Positions 9,758-18,943 of a stretch of DNA of 64,000 nt are shown one piece after another (position 1 is the stretch's first letter; each line of letters opens with the position of its first letter). The notes under the pieces are model-generated. The model searched no databases, was not told the DNA's origin, and saw only the letters and a list, made by a program, of their open reading frames with translations. The DNA is from an uncultured Flavobacteriaceae bacterium (GTDB lineage: Bacteria > Bacteroidota > Bacteroidia > Flavobacteriales > Flavobacteriaceae). The position numbers and the translations under genes are program-made. Location of the stretch: contig CANKZQ010000001.1 of the NCBI GenBank assembly GCA_947488345.1, forward strand, positions 1,067,501 through 1,131,500, in the 5' to 3' direction.

Positions 9758-10791
9758 ATTGGCATTTTTAAGTAGGCATTAAATTGCTGCCCTTCACTAT
9801 TATAATCTAGTTGATAGATGTCCTTAAATAACACATCTAATCGTTTTTTTACATTGACTGTACCAATACCTTTATCCATAAATTTATCTGAAGTATTTAT
9901 TACATTTTTAGTCATGACCTCAAGAAAATCATTCTGTATATTAATTCGAATAGTTGCAGGTTTAGATGCATCATTAATAATACCATGTTTACACAAATTT
10001 TCAATAAAATGAATGATAATTAAAGACGGAATAGATTGTTCACCAATATGACCGTCTATTGATAGTTTCACATAAAAGTCATCTTCATATCGTTTCTCAT
10101 AGAAATAAAGGTAATCTTTTATAAAATTAATTTCCTTATTCAGAGGCATGAAATTTTGTTTTACTTCATAAGTAACGTAGCGTAATAATTGCGATAACTT
10201 TAAAATATCATTAGCAGTTTCTGGTTTGTCGTCATATAGATCAGAATAAAACCCATTAAGGGTGTTGAACAAAAAATGCGGACTTATTTGCGAACGTAAT
10301 GCCGAAACTTTTGCTTCTTGATGCTGCAACTCTAACTGATGGACACGTGATTTATTTTCATTATATCTAAAGATCAAATACACAACACTGCCATAAAAAC
10401 ATGCCTTAAATGTATAAATTAGACTATCTACCAAATAGATAAGTACAATATCATTTCGGTCCAAATTATAATTATGAACATCAAACAATTTTAACGTTAC
10501 TACCTCTTCGAGCAAAAATCGAGTTGCAGCAAAAACCAATATCAATCCGAAAAAAAATATGATGTAACTAATGAATTTCCGTTTAACTAAAAAACGCGGC
10601 GTTAACACATAATAATTGATTGTATATACTAAGAAAAATGCAATATTATAGGTAAAGGTAAATAAGGCGCCCGTCCAAAAGAATTCGAAGTTTTTAAACC
10701 CTCCTCCTATTAAATCATCCCAAAACAAATCAAATGTCGTAAGAACAATGATTACAAGAAGGTTGTATTTTAATTCTTTCGTAACTTTCAA
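9754..10791 (-). CDS. LytS-type sensor histidine kinase
   Basis: 345 residues with four hydrophobic segments in the first ~140 residues and short loops, so it is an integral membrane sensor without a large extracellular domain. The phosphoacceptor motif QISPHFLFNTLN of the His_kinase (PF06580) family follows at about residues 170-180. A degenerate HATPase region (IIHFIENLCKHGI, KGIGTVNVKKRL) comes next. The start is a TTG 5 bases after the stop of the upstream gene; no ATG is available nearby. It pairs with the response regulator overlapping its 3' end. The signal is unknown. Confidence 0.9.
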   Translation of the reverse strand: MKVTKELKYNLLVIIVLTTFDLFWDDLIGGGFKNFEFFWTGALFTFTYNIAFFLVYTINYYVLTPRFLVKRKFISYIIFFFGLILVFAATRFLLEEVVTLKLFDVHNYNLDRNDIVLIYLVDSLIYTFKACFYGSVVYLIFRYNENKSRVHQLELQHQEAKVSALRSQISPHFLFNTLNGFYSDLYDDKPETANDILKLSQLLRYVTYEVKQNFMPLNKEINFIKDYLYFYEKRYEDDFYVKLSIDGHIGEQSIPSLIIIHFIENLCKHGIINDASKPATIRINIQNDFLEVMTKNVINTSDKFMDKGIGTVNVKKRLDVLFKDIYQLDYNSEGQQFNAYLKMPI

Positions 10792-10796
10792 TATGT

Positions 10797-11603
10797 TTAA
10801 TTTAAGATATTAGATAAGCGTACAACTTCGAAATCAGGATTCGTGCTAAACAAATGTTTCAAAATAGGTATATGTCCTTGACCAAAAATAACTAATATCT
10901 TATCATCATTGGGACGAATTTGTCTTAATATATTGGAATAAATATATAAATTGGTTTTATACCAACCTGCAACTAAATCTGTTCCGACATATTCAGTATT
11001 CTTTCCGATTGCTACAAAATACTTACTATACATTAAAGCATTTTTCTGTAAAAATTCTTCCGTATTTATCTTCAATAAAAAATCTTTAATCGTTGAAGTT
11101 TCCAGTTCATCATTAATAACATCCATAAATGTTTTTCCGTATTGGTTAAAATTAGAAACAATATTTTCTTGTTTGTTATTTTTAGCATAATGAACAACTT
11201 TTTCAAAATCGAAATCGCCATAATAATTAATCGCCGTAACTCGAGACAAATTTGCCTTTTTAGAAGCCTTAAAGCCTAACTGATGTATCTCATTTTTCGT
11301 TAATTTAAATCTATCATTATAATACTCATTGTAAAGACTATCTAACTCTTTTTGTTTTGTAATAGGGTATTCTACACATATTTGAGACGGTTTAAAACTA
11401 CTTATTTTACCTACCACTTCCTCAATCTCTTTTTGCTTTTGAGTGCTATATATAGAAAGTGCATTGTTCTTAAATACATCTGTTTCTGACGGTTCAAAAT
11501 GTAAAGTCCCCATTAACACAATTTTAATCTTTTTTTGTTTTAATTTTTGAGCATTAAGAAATGTAACAAAAAAAACAGTGCTTACTAAAATGTAAAATTT
11601 CAT
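10797..11603 (-). CDS. DUF5694-type secreted protein (TraB/EreA-like fold)
   Basis: 268 residues with a signal peptide ending FLNAQ. The motif order VLMGTLHFEP, CVEYPITK and IFGQGHIPILKHL resembles DUF5694 and the wider TraB/TIKI/EreA group, in which His and Glu residues at these positions form a metal or hydrolytic site. The actual substrate is unknown. It is the first gene of an operon with the LytS/LytT pair (5-base gap), so it may be linked to whatever the kinase senses. The gene is divergent from the EreA/ChaN-like lipoprotein at 11855. Confidence 0.75.
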   Translation of the reverse strand: MKFYILVSTVFFVTFLNAQKLKQKKIKIVLMGTLHFEPSETDVFKNNALSIYSTQKQKEIEEVVGKISSFKPSQICVEYPITKQKELDSLYNEYYNDRFKLTKNEIHQLGFKASKKANLSRVTAINYYGDFDFEKVVHYAKNNKQENIVSNFNQYGKTFMDVINDELETSTIKDFLLKINTEEFLQKNALMYSKYFVAIGKNTEYVGTDLVAGWYKTNLYIYSNILRQIRPNDDKILVIFGQGHIPILKHLFSTNPDFEVVRLSNILN

Positions 11604-11854
11604 GATTCTTTTTTAAGTAAATGTAGATACCTTCAAAATCTATAATTAGAAAATTACACTAACGCTCCTTTTTACTACACAAACACCATTTTTCATATGA
11701 TTAACTCCGCTACCTATTTAGAAAAAAATATATACCACGATTTTTCATATTGATGGAATAAAACAGATAGTTCATACAAAACGGTCGTTTATAAAATTAA
11801 AATTGCATACCATTGATCTCACAAATTCAAACGAAATCTCTAAATGCCCTAATC

Positions 11855-13147
11855 ATGAAGTACTTTGTCATTTTATTACTGTTAGCAGGATTTTTCTCTT
11901 GTGCAGATAAACAAGCCAATAACCAGTTAAAATCTTTGAAGGAAACGAATAAAGCCATTGAATTAAATTTAGAATATCTCGAAAAACATACAACCCATTT
12001 CACAATAAATAACAATGTTTTTGAAGGAAAAGGTAAAGAAGTAATCGAAAATTTTATCAACGAATCACAATTTATAGTGTATGGTGAAATGCATGATTCG
12101 CAACAGACATCAATTATAACAAAAGCATTCATTCCCTTACTTAAACAAGCAGGTTTTGATTATTTCGCTCTAGAAGTTGGACCAACATCAGCTCAGGTGT
12201 TAACCAGGCTATCAACACCTGCTGAAAAAACGATAGAAAATCTTCATACTTTTAATACAAAATACGCCATAACTGAATTGGATGAAGTAGACTATCCTAT
12301 CCCTTTCTTTACTGGAATCAGTGATGCTGAATTTTTACAAGAAGCAAGCGCTAATGGAATGGAACTTTGGGGTATTGATCAAGAATACTATTTCGCCTCA
12401 TTTTTTCTGTTAGATGAGCTTTTAGAAACCGTCATAACTAATCCAGATTTTAATAAAATAACCATTCTCAAGGAAAAAGCCGATCAAGCTATGATAAAGC
12501 ATTTCATGAAAGAATTGGCCGATGATAATTATGAAACTTATAAAAACATTATTGAAGATAAAAATGTGGTTAACTTCTTTAATTCTTTTAACAAAGCAAA
12601 TACGAGAGCTCAACAAATAATCGATGATTTACAAACGAGTTGGGATATTTACATTCGATGGCGAAATGATTCGCACGTAGATCGCATCAGTTATATGCGT
12701 AATAACTATATGAAACATTATAAGATAGCTTCTGAAACAAAAAAATCACCAAAAGTTTTTACCAAAATTGGAAGTTTGCATGCTTCAAAATTAATTTCGA
12801 ATGGTGCTTTTGATATAGGATGCTTAACGGAAGAACTTGCTCAAAAGAATGGGACATATAGTACAAGCATAAACACTTGGAAGCCCTACGAATTAGAAAA
12901 TGATTCAATTGTTAATAATCTTGAGAGGTATAAAAGAAGTTTTAAAAGATATAAACTATTCACTGATCTATCAAAGCAAGACGAATGGACAGTCATCAAT
13001 TTAAAAGATATCAGAAAAGATCTCAAAGAAGGTCTTTTAACACTTCCAACTAATGGTGATTATCATAGACTTAAAAAACTCATAGAAAGTTATGACTATC
13101 AAATTATTTTACCTGTAGATGAAAATATCAAACCAAATAGAAGTTAA
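11855..13147 (+). CDS. EreA/ChaN-like lipoprotein
   Basis: 430 residues from the ATG at 11855; this start gives a proper lipoprotein signal (MKYFVILLLLAGFFSC), whereas the longer frame from 11813 adds only polar residues. The mature protein has FIVYGEMHDSQQT, FALEVGPTSAQ, ELWGIDQEY and KIGSLHASKL. This spacing matches the EreA/ChaN/TraB-type fold with paired His and Glu residues. Function could be an esterase- or peptidase-like reaction or haem/iron binding; nothing decides this. It is divergent from the DUF5694 gene, which has the same motif plan. Its stop overlaps the convergent gene by 4 bases. Confidence 0.75.
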   Translation: MKYFVILLLLAGFFSCADKQANNQLKSLKETNKAIELNLEYLEKHTTHFTINNNVFEGKGKEVIENFINESQFIVYGEMHDSQQTSIITKAFIPLLKQAGFDYFALEVGPTSAQVLTRLSTPAEKTIENLHTFNTKYAITELDEVDYPIPFFTGISDAEFLQEASANGMELWGIDQEYYFASFFLLDELLETVITNPDFNKITILKEKADQAMIKHFMKELADDNYETYKNIIEDKNVVNFFNSFNKANTRAQQIIDDLQTSWDIYIRWRNDSHVDRISYMRNNYMKHYKIASETKKSPKVFTKIGSLHASKLISNGAFDIGCLTEELAQKNGTYSTSINTWKPYELENDSIVNNLERYKRSFKRYKLFTDLSKQDEWTVINLKDIRKDLKEGLLTLPTNGDYHRLKKLIESYDYQIILPVDENIKPNRS

Positions 13148-13758
13148 GAATCAGAAGGTACCAAACATTTTTTAGTTTCCCACTTGTTTTTAAGCGAATC
13201 GAGTGGGATTTTTTTACCCGAGCAATCAAGAAAATCACCATCTTGATCTTTGCTCAGAATTCGTAGCTTTCCAATTTTTAAAGAATCGGTCAGCTTTTGC
13301 ATCAATACTTCTTTAGAAACCTTTTTGAACGCTGATCCAACTTTTATACCCACTTTATTGTTGTATAAATCCATATCGGTCGAGGGTTTATCTGGGAGTA
13401 AACCATCCTCCAATTTTCGCTTCTGATATGTTTGATAGTTTCCTTTTTCGTGTGCTTTTCCAAGAGTATAAGCAGCTCTTTTACCTATATCTTGTGTAAG
13501 ACGCGCCATCCAATAGCTATGCTTAAAAGCATCTAATTTACCTCCGCTATTATCATTTCCAATCATACTATTTGTTTTTTGAATAGAATCTTTCACGCGA
13601 AGCACCTCTAATGAAACTGAGTAGGCTCTCTTTGCTTTAAACGGATGAAAAGTGACCCATGTTCGTTCGGGTTTCGACAGTTTAGATAAAGATTGTTTTA
13701 GTTTGGGCGAACAATTAGTCAATAATAATACCGCCAAAAACAACAGCAGGTTTTTCAT
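13144..13758 (-). CDS. DUF6973-like lipoprotein
   Basis: 204 residues with signal and lipobox LLLTNC at its N-terminus. The conserved core NSGGKLDAFKHSYWMARLTQDIG(K)RAA plus LGKAHEKGNY matches a Bacteroidota domain I recall as DUF6973. It is followed by MDLYNNKVGIKVGSA. The invariant His residues (in KHSYW and KAHEKGN) suggest a catalytic or metal site, but no activity is known to me. It is divergent from pepP, with back-to-back -7 elements between them. Confidence 0.72.
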   Translation of the reverse strand: MKNLLLFLAVLLLTNCSPKLKQSLSKLSKPERTWVTFHPFKAKRAYSVSLEVLRVKDSIQKTNSMIGNDNSGGKLDAFKHSYWMARLTQDIGKRAAYTLGKAHEKGNYQTYQKRKLEDGLLPDKPSTDMDLYNNKVGIKVGSAFKKVSKEVLMQKLTDSLKIGKLRILSKDQDGDFLDCSGKKIPLDSLKNKWETKKCLVPSDS

Positions 13759-13780
13759 GAATTCATGTATTGAATGCTCA

Positions 13781-13812
13781 CAAATTTATACATTTGAAAA
13801 TCAATTAAACAA
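13781..13812. promoter_or_regulatory. Overlapping divergent promoters (-7 elements back to back)
   Basis: On the plus strand TACATTTG (13789-13796) precedes pepP, with a TTG at 13770-13772 (spacing 16). On the minus strand TAAATTTG occupies 13788-13781 and precedes the DUF6973-like gene, with a TTG at 13812-13810 (spacing 21). The two -7 elements abut without a gap, so both promoters cannot be filled by polymerase together. Confidence 0.5.
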
Positions 13813-13819
13813 ACGAACC

Positions 13820-15109
13820 ATGAAGTATCTTCCTATAGATTCGAAACTTTTTATAAAAAATCGTAAAAATTTTGCAGCTCAGATGCAGCCCAAAAGTTTG
13901 GCTGTTTTTAATTCTAATGATATCTATCCGATAAGTGCCGATAGCACAATGCCTTTTGAACAACATCGCGATATTTTTTATTTAAGCGGTGTCGATCAAG
14001 AAGAAAGTATCTTAGTGATATTTCCTGATTGCCCGAAAGAAAAACATCGTGAGATTCTATTTTTAAAAGAGACAAATCCACACATCGCTATTTGGGAAGG
14101 TGAGAAATTGACCAAAGAGGCTGCCTTAAAAACAAGTGGAATTAAAACGGTGTACTGGCTACAGGATATGGAGCGTGTACTTTTCGAAATCATGACACAA
14201 TGTGATACGGTATATATCAATACTAATGAGCATTATCGTGCTTCTGTAGAAACAGAGACCCGTGAAGATCGTTTTACAAAATGGTTAAAAGATAAATATC
14301 CAGCCCATGCTGTAGCAAAAAGCAATCCGATTCTGCAACGACTACGTTCAGTAAAAGATACTATAGAAATAGACTTAATTCAAAAAGCATGCAATATCAC
14401 CGAAAAAGGCTTTCGTAGGGTCTTGAATTTTGTTAAACCCGGCGTAATGGAATATGAGATTGAAGCAGAATTCATACATGAATTTCTAAGAAATCGTTCG
14501 AAAAAATTTGCCTACACTCCCATTGTGGCTTCCGGAAATAATGCGAATGTTTTACACTATATCGAGAATAATCAAGAATGTAAACCTGGTGATCTTATTT
14601 TAATGGATGTAGGTGCAGAATATGCCAATTATGCTAGTGATATGACACGCACCATACCGGTTTCGGGAAAATTCACGAAGCGACAAAAAGAAGTTTATAA
14701 CGCCGTATTACGCGTTAAAAATGAAGCCACCAAATTATTAATACCAGGAACAGACTGGGGAGAATATCATGTAGAAGTTGGTAAAATTATGACTGCTGAG
14801 TTAATCGGTTTAAAACTCCTTGATAAAAAGGATGTGAAAAATGAAAATCCAGAGTGGCCCGCCTATAAAAAATACTTTATGCATGGTACCTCTCATCATA
14901 TGGGTCTCGACACCCATGACTATGGTATATTGACCGAACCTATGCAAGCAAATATGGTTTTTACTGTTGAACCAGGCATATATATTCCAGATGAAGGTTT
15001 TGGAATTCGACTAGAAGATGACGTTGTAATTCAGAAAAAGGGTGAACCAATGAATTTAATGAAGAATATTCCTATTGAAGTTGATGAAATTGAGGAGTTG
15101 ATGTCATAA
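13820..15109 (+). CDS. pepP: Xaa-Pro aminopeptidase (aminopeptidase P, M24B)
   Basis: 429 residues from the ATG at 13820; the longer frame from 13652 overlaps the promoter and the divergent gene and is rejected. An N-terminal AMP_N domain (about 1-150) precedes the pita-bread catalytic domain. Metal ligands are visible: Asp in LMDVGAEY and SDMTRT, His in GTSHHMGLDTHD, Glu in TVEPGIYIP, and Glu in GIRLEDDV. The enzyme removes an N-terminal residue next to proline and is normally cytoplasmic with two Mn ions. The next gene starts 23 bases downstream. Confidence 0.95.
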   Translation: MKYLPIDSKLFIKNRKNFAAQMQPKSLAVFNSNDIYPISADSTMPFEQHRDIFYLSGVDQEESILVIFPDCPKEKHREILFLKETNPHIAIWEGEKLTKEAALKTSGIKTVYWLQDMERVLFEIMTQCDTVYINTNEHYRASVETETREDRFTKWLKDKYPAHAVAKSNPILQRLRSVKDTIEIDLIQKACNITEKGFRRVLNFVKPGVMEYEIEAEFIHEFLRNRSKKFAYTPIVASGNNANVLHYIENNQECKPGDLILMDVGAEYANYASDMTRTIPVSGKFTKRQKEVYNAVLRVKNEATKLLIPGTDWGEYHVEVGKIMTAELIGLKLLDKKDVKNENPEWPAYKKYFMHGTSHHMGLDTHDYGILTEPMQANMVFTVEPGIYIPDEGFGIRLEDDVVIQKKGEPMNLMKNIPIEVDEIEELMS

Positions 15110-15132
15110 ATACATCATTTTAAAATGTAGTA

Positions 15133-16410
15133 ATGGAATCTAAAAATCGTAGAAAATTTATTCAATCGCTAGCTACAGGAGTAGCCGGTATTACTATGTT
15201 TCCAACATTTGCTAAGCCTAAGATTCAAAAACAGCTAGATTATTTATATGATTCAGCAGAAAATACCACTGAAGCTTTTTGGGAAAACATCAAAACACAA
15301 TTTGTATTCGCGAACCAATTGCGTTATTTCAACAATGCTTCACTAGGATCTTCTCCTGTAAACATTCAAAAAGCAACAAGAAAATTTAGAGAGACCTTGG
15401 ATGGATTTCCGTCAAAATATATGTGGGGAGGATGGAATGATGAAAAAGAAAATACACGTATAAGTATTGCTAAATTATTCTCTGTTTCATCTGAAGAGAT
15501 CGCTATTATTCACAATACCACAGAAGGAATGAATCTGATAGCTAGAAGTTTTGATTTAGATCCCGGCGATGAGGTTATTCTTGGTGATCATGAGCACGCT
15601 AGCGGCACCATCCCTTGGGAAGTATTTCAAGAAACCAAAGGGGTCAAATTAATCAGACCAAAGCTCCCCATACTGCCAAAAAGTATTGACGAAGTTGTGG
15701 AAGTCTATCGCAAGGCCATTACAGCTAAGACTAAAATTATTTCTATGTGTCATATTGTTAACACAAATGGAATGATTTTACCTGTAAAAGAGATATCCGA
15801 AATGGCTCATGAAAAGGGTATTTTGGTTGCAGTTGATGGAGCACAATCTGCTGGAATGTTTAAAATTGATTTAAATGATATGGCATGCGACTTTTATACT
15901 GCGAGTGCTCATAAGTGGCTATTTTCACCAAAAGGTGTCGGCCTTTTTTATGCAAAAAAAGAAAGTCAGCATTATTTAAAACCTTTAATGGTTGCTCGTG
16001 GTCATACCGATAAAAGTATCAGACGTTTTGAAAACTATAACACAAGAAACCTCCCTGAAGTGCTAGGTTTGGGTGCCTGTATAGAATTTCATAACGCTAT
16101 AGGTGCTGAAAAAGTTTATTCTAGATCATATGAGCTCAAAAATTACTTTCGATCTAAAATTTCATCGAACGCTCGGTTCAAACTAAAAACTCCTTCAAAT
16201 GATGACCTTTCTTGCGCTATTCAAGTTGTTGAAATTCTAGGCAAGGATGTGAAACAAATGAAAACACAACTCTTCGATGATTTCGGAATCGACTGTAGAC
16301 CTATGACCCGTTTTGGTCTGAATGCATTACGATTTTCTTTTGCGATATACATCACAAAAAAAGATATTGATTATTTAGTGAATGCCTTGGAAGAATTATC
16401 TGAAAAATAA
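15133..16410 (+). CDS. Class V aminotransferase-fold protein with Tat-like signal
   Basis: 425 residues. The N-terminus ESKNRRKFIQSLATGVAGI is a twin-arginine-type signal, so the folded PLP protein is probably exported. PLP-fold motifs include HNTTEGMNLIA, VNTNGMILPV, VDGAQSAGMFKID and the Schiff-base Lys in SAHKWLFSPKGVGLFYAKK. It is closest in layout to isopenicillin-N-epimerase/cysteine-desulfurase-like proteins. The substrate is unknown. It is 23 bases after pepP and probably on the same transcript, so a role in handling peptides or amino acids is possible. Confidence 0.88.
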   Translation: MESKNRRKFIQSLATGVAGITMFPTFAKPKIQKQLDYLYDSAENTTEAFWENIKTQFVFANQLRYFNNASLGSSPVNIQKATRKFRETLDGFPSKYMWGGWNDEKENTRISIAKLFSVSSEEIAIIHNTTEGMNLIARSFDLDPGDEVILGDHEHASGTIPWEVFQETKGVKLIRPKLPILPKSIDEVVEVYRKAITAKTKIISMCHIVNTNGMILPVKEISEMAHEKGILVAVDGAQSAGMFKIDLNDMACDFYTASAHKWLFSPKGVGLFYAKKESQHYLKPLMVARGHTDKSIRRFENYNTRNLPEVLGLGACIEFHNAIGAEKVYSRSYELKNYFRSKISSNARFKLKTPSNDDLSCAIQVVEILGKDVKQMKTQLFDDFGIDCRPMTRFGLNALRFSFAIYITKKDIDYLVNALEELSEK

Positions 16411-16413
16411 TCT

Positions 16414-16869
16414 CTATTTGTTCAAAGAAAACTTCGGCTTCGATTGCCAAACTATATTGATGATTTTCCAACCATCATCAGTATGCACCATATTTAGATA
16501 GTCTATACCCCATACTGCCGTTACTTTTGTTACCGCAATTTTATCAGACACTTCTAAAACCTTTACTTCTCTTGGACTTGATTCGTTGACCTGATCACCC
16601 TTAACGTTCCATCGCTTTGCTAGACCTATCAACCTATCAAATGGCATTTCTAGTGCACCAGAGTAAGCATTCTTCTTCGTATCGTACCACCATCCTACTT
16701 TTCTTAAATCTTTATGTACACTTTTATAGGCGAGCGTAGTGTCAACTTTATAAAAAGTATCGATATAATTATAACTCGTTTGAGTAACTTCTTTGATAGC
16801 AGTTTCTTTTTTTTGAGCATTCATATGAACACAAAAAAATAGCAATGAAATAAGAGTTAGTAGTTTCAT
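16414..16869 (-). CDS. Secreted NTF2-like (lumazine-binding type) protein
   Basis: 151 residues with a signal peptide ending HMNAQ. The mature part has the small cone-shaped SnoaL/NTF2-like pattern: an N-terminal helix with YIDTFYKVDTTLAYKSVH, LIGLAKRWN, then strands ending TDDGWKIINIVWQ. Flavobacterial proteins of this kind are often called putative lumazine-binding; ligand and activity are unknown. It converges on the class V aminotransferase gene with a 3-base gap. Confidence 0.75.
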   Translation of the reverse strand: MKLLTLISLLFFCVHMNAQKKETAIKEVTQTSYNYIDTFYKVDTTLAYKSVHKDLRKVGWWYDTKKNAYSGALEMPFDRLIGLAKRWNVKGDQVNESSPREVKVLEVSDKIAVTKVTAVWGIDYLNMVHTDDGWKIINIVWQSKPKFSLNK

Positions 16870-16992
16870 AATAAGAGTTTTATGTAAATTTAGCTTTTAA
16901 TAACATTCATAATAGTTAACAAAAGCCTAAATTTTTAAACTAAAGAGTACTGTTGTTTTTTTAACTATATTAGCATATAGTACATAGAATCT

Positions 16993-17487
16993 ATGAAAAA
17001 GATAACACTATTAGCCCCATTGCTTGGTTTGATCGTTTCATTAGTTTTTGCTAGTTGTGCCACTTATCAAAAAAAAACAGCGCAAAAAGAAAACGTCATA
17101 GTAAAACCAAAGTTACTTTTTCTTACCTATTCAATATTTAAAACCTCAGAGGGGAATATTCAAGCTAAACTTATTGACAAAATTATAGTTGAAGGGAAAA
17201 TGAAAGAATCGATCGTTGGAAATAAAATGTTCGAACCAGGCGATATTCAGTGTATTCAGGTCAATAAAAATTCGATGGAGATCAACACAATAAATATGTC
17301 TAATCCTTTGGTGAAAACTGTCGAATATTCAGATGAGACAGGCCGGTTATTTAAAAAACAAATTGAATTAGATAGTACACAGCTCTCTATAAGAATGCAG
17401 TTACACTCGCAATCAAAATTTGTCGTTTTAAAACGTCATAATACAGTTGGAAATTCGCCCATTACACTCACAAAAAATGAATTATGA
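16993..17487 (+). CDS. Small lipoprotein upstream of M64 peptidase (unknown)
   Basis: 164 residues with an N-terminal hydrophobic helix and lipobox VFASC, so a membrane lipoprotein of about 140 mature residues. The mature part is mostly beta-type sequence with no motif I recognise. Its TGA overlaps the ATG of the M64 peptidase by 4 bases, which argues for cotranslation and a shared role, for instance in folding, holding or inhibiting the exported peptidase; this is inference from position only. Confidence 0.7.
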   Translation: MKKITLLAPLLGLIVSLVFASCATYQKKTAQKENVIVKPKLLFLTYSIFKTSEGNIQAKLIDKIIVEGKMKESIVGNKMFEPGDIQCIQVNKNSMEINTINMSNPLVKTVEYSDETGRLFKKQIELDSTQLSIRMQLHSQSKFVVLKRHNTVGNSPITLTKNEL

Positions 17488-18875
17488 AACATCTATTTTT
17501 ACTAGTACTTTTTCTTCTTTGTAATCAATTGGCAAAAAGTCAAACATTCGATGTAGAAACTATTCAGTCTTCAGGAACCATTGACAAACGCATCAATTTA
17601 GTTATTTTAGGAGATGGTTATAAGTCAAATGAATTGACCAAATTTATCACAGATGCCACAAATTTCACAGCAGCGCTATTTGCCGAATCCCCTTATAAAG
17701 AATATAAAGATTATTTTAATGTGGTCGCCATAAAAGTACCTTCCAATGAAAGTGGAGCCATACATCCTGGCACAGCAACTGACGTTACAGAACCAGTTCA
17801 TCCGGTTGCTAATGTCGACAACTATTTTGGTTCTACATTTGATTTTGCCGGGATACATAGATTACTTGTTCCGACGAAATCTTCGGCCATCACATCAGTT
17901 TTAGCAAACAATTTTCCTACTTACGACCAAGTACTTATTCTAGTAAACTCTCAATATTACGGAGGGTCTGGAGGTGCTTACGCAACCTCATCTACAAATG
18001 CTGCAAGTAATGAAATTTCTATTCATGAAATAGGCCATTCATTTTCTTTCTTAATTGATGAATACTATGCTGGTGATCGTTTTTCAAGGGAAGGTATAAA
18101 CATGACACAGGAAACAGATCCTTTAAATGTTAGATGGAAAAATTGGTATAACGATAATGGTATAGGAATTTATCAGCACTGTTGCAGTGGAAACTCCGCT
18201 AGTTGGTATCGACCTCATCAAAATTGTAAAATGAGAGCGTTATCAAACCCTTTTTGCTCAGTGTGTATCGAAGGTACTATAGAAAGAATTCATGACTTAG
18301 TTTCTCCTATTGATTCTTATTCTCCTGGCAACACTGGCACTATTGAAAACCCTGCACCTCCCTTGTCTTTTACTTTAAATTTAATTGAACCGAACCCGAA
18401 TACCTTAAGTGTAAAATGGAACCTTAATGGAGCGGAAACTACAAACACATCCAACACCATCACCATTGCGGCGAATGAATTAATAGCTGGTGTGAATCAA
18501 TTGCAAGCGGTGGTAGAAGATGTGACAACTTTTTTAAGAATTGACAGTCATCAAACCATTCATGTTTCTACTGTACAATGGACTATTGATGCTACCACCT
18601 TGAGTATTGATGATATTTCAGAAGACCGATTAAAAATTGAGCTATTCCCAAATCCAACAAATAATTTTCTGAATGTTAGTATCAAAACAAGTCTTTTTAC
18701 AGCCTCGAGCATTAAGGTTTACGATAGTGCAGGTCGGCAATTAATCGATAAAAAAATTACCGAACAACTTGACACAGTTCAAATACCTATCAGCAACTTA
18801 AGTGCGGGTACCTATATTATAAACTTTTATTTAAGTAATGGAAGTGTCATTTCTAAAAAATTCATCAAAGAATAA
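17484..18875 (+). CDS. Secreted M64 (IgA-type) metallopeptidase with type IX sorting domain
   Basis: 463 residues: a signal peptide (to about residue 20, LAKSQ), then an M64 catalytic domain (about 25-275) with INLVILGDGYKS, VLILVNSQYYGGSGG and the zinc site HEIGHSFSFLIDEYYAGD. Conserved Cys residues occur in QHCCSG, NCKM and FCSVC. An Ig-like spacer follows (about 290-370). The last ~75 residues are a type A T9SS domain (ELFPNPTNNFLNVSI to GTYIINFYLSNGSVISKKFIKE). It should be secreted across the outer membrane by the type IX system and released or anchored at the surface. Substrate unknown. Confidence 0.9.
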   Translation: MKHLFLLVLFLLCNQLAKSQTFDVETIQSSGTIDKRINLVILGDGYKSNELTKFITDATNFTAALFAESPYKEYKDYFNVVAIKVPSNESGAIHPGTATDVTEPVHPVANVDNYFGSTFDFAGIHRLLVPTKSSAITSVLANNFPTYDQVLILVNSQYYGGSGGAYATSSTNAASNEISIHEIGHSFSFLIDEYYAGDRFSREGINMTQETDPLNVRWKNWYNDNGIGIYQHCCSGNSASWYRPHQNCKMRALSNPFCSVCIEGTIERIHDLVSPIDSYSPGNTGTIENPAPPLSFTLNLIEPNPNTLSVKWNLNGAETTNTSNTITIAANELIAGVNQLQAVVEDVTTFLRIDSHQTIHVSTVQWTIDATTLSIDDISEDRLKIELFPNPTNNFLNVSIKTSLFTASSIKVYDSAGRQLIDKKITEQLDTVQIPISNLSAGTYIINFYLSNGSVISKKFIKE

Positions 18876-18895
18876 ATTTAACAATTTAAAACAAA

Positions 18896-18926
18896 AAAAG
18901 ACGCACTCGGAATGAATGCGCCTTTT
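18896..18926. terminator. Bidirectional terminator
   Basis: Stem AAAAG/CTTTT plus CGCA/TGCG with one A-C mismatch and an 11-base loop; A-run on one side and T-run on the other. It lies between the convergent M64 peptidase and cupredoxin-like genes and can serve both. Confidence 0.65.
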
Positions 18927-18943
18927 CACAAATCTAATCTAAA

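Noticed and set aside
13652-13819. Extension of pepP into the divergent lipoprotein gene
   Set aside because: It covers a promoter and the opposite gene; the ATG at 13820 gives the family N-terminus.
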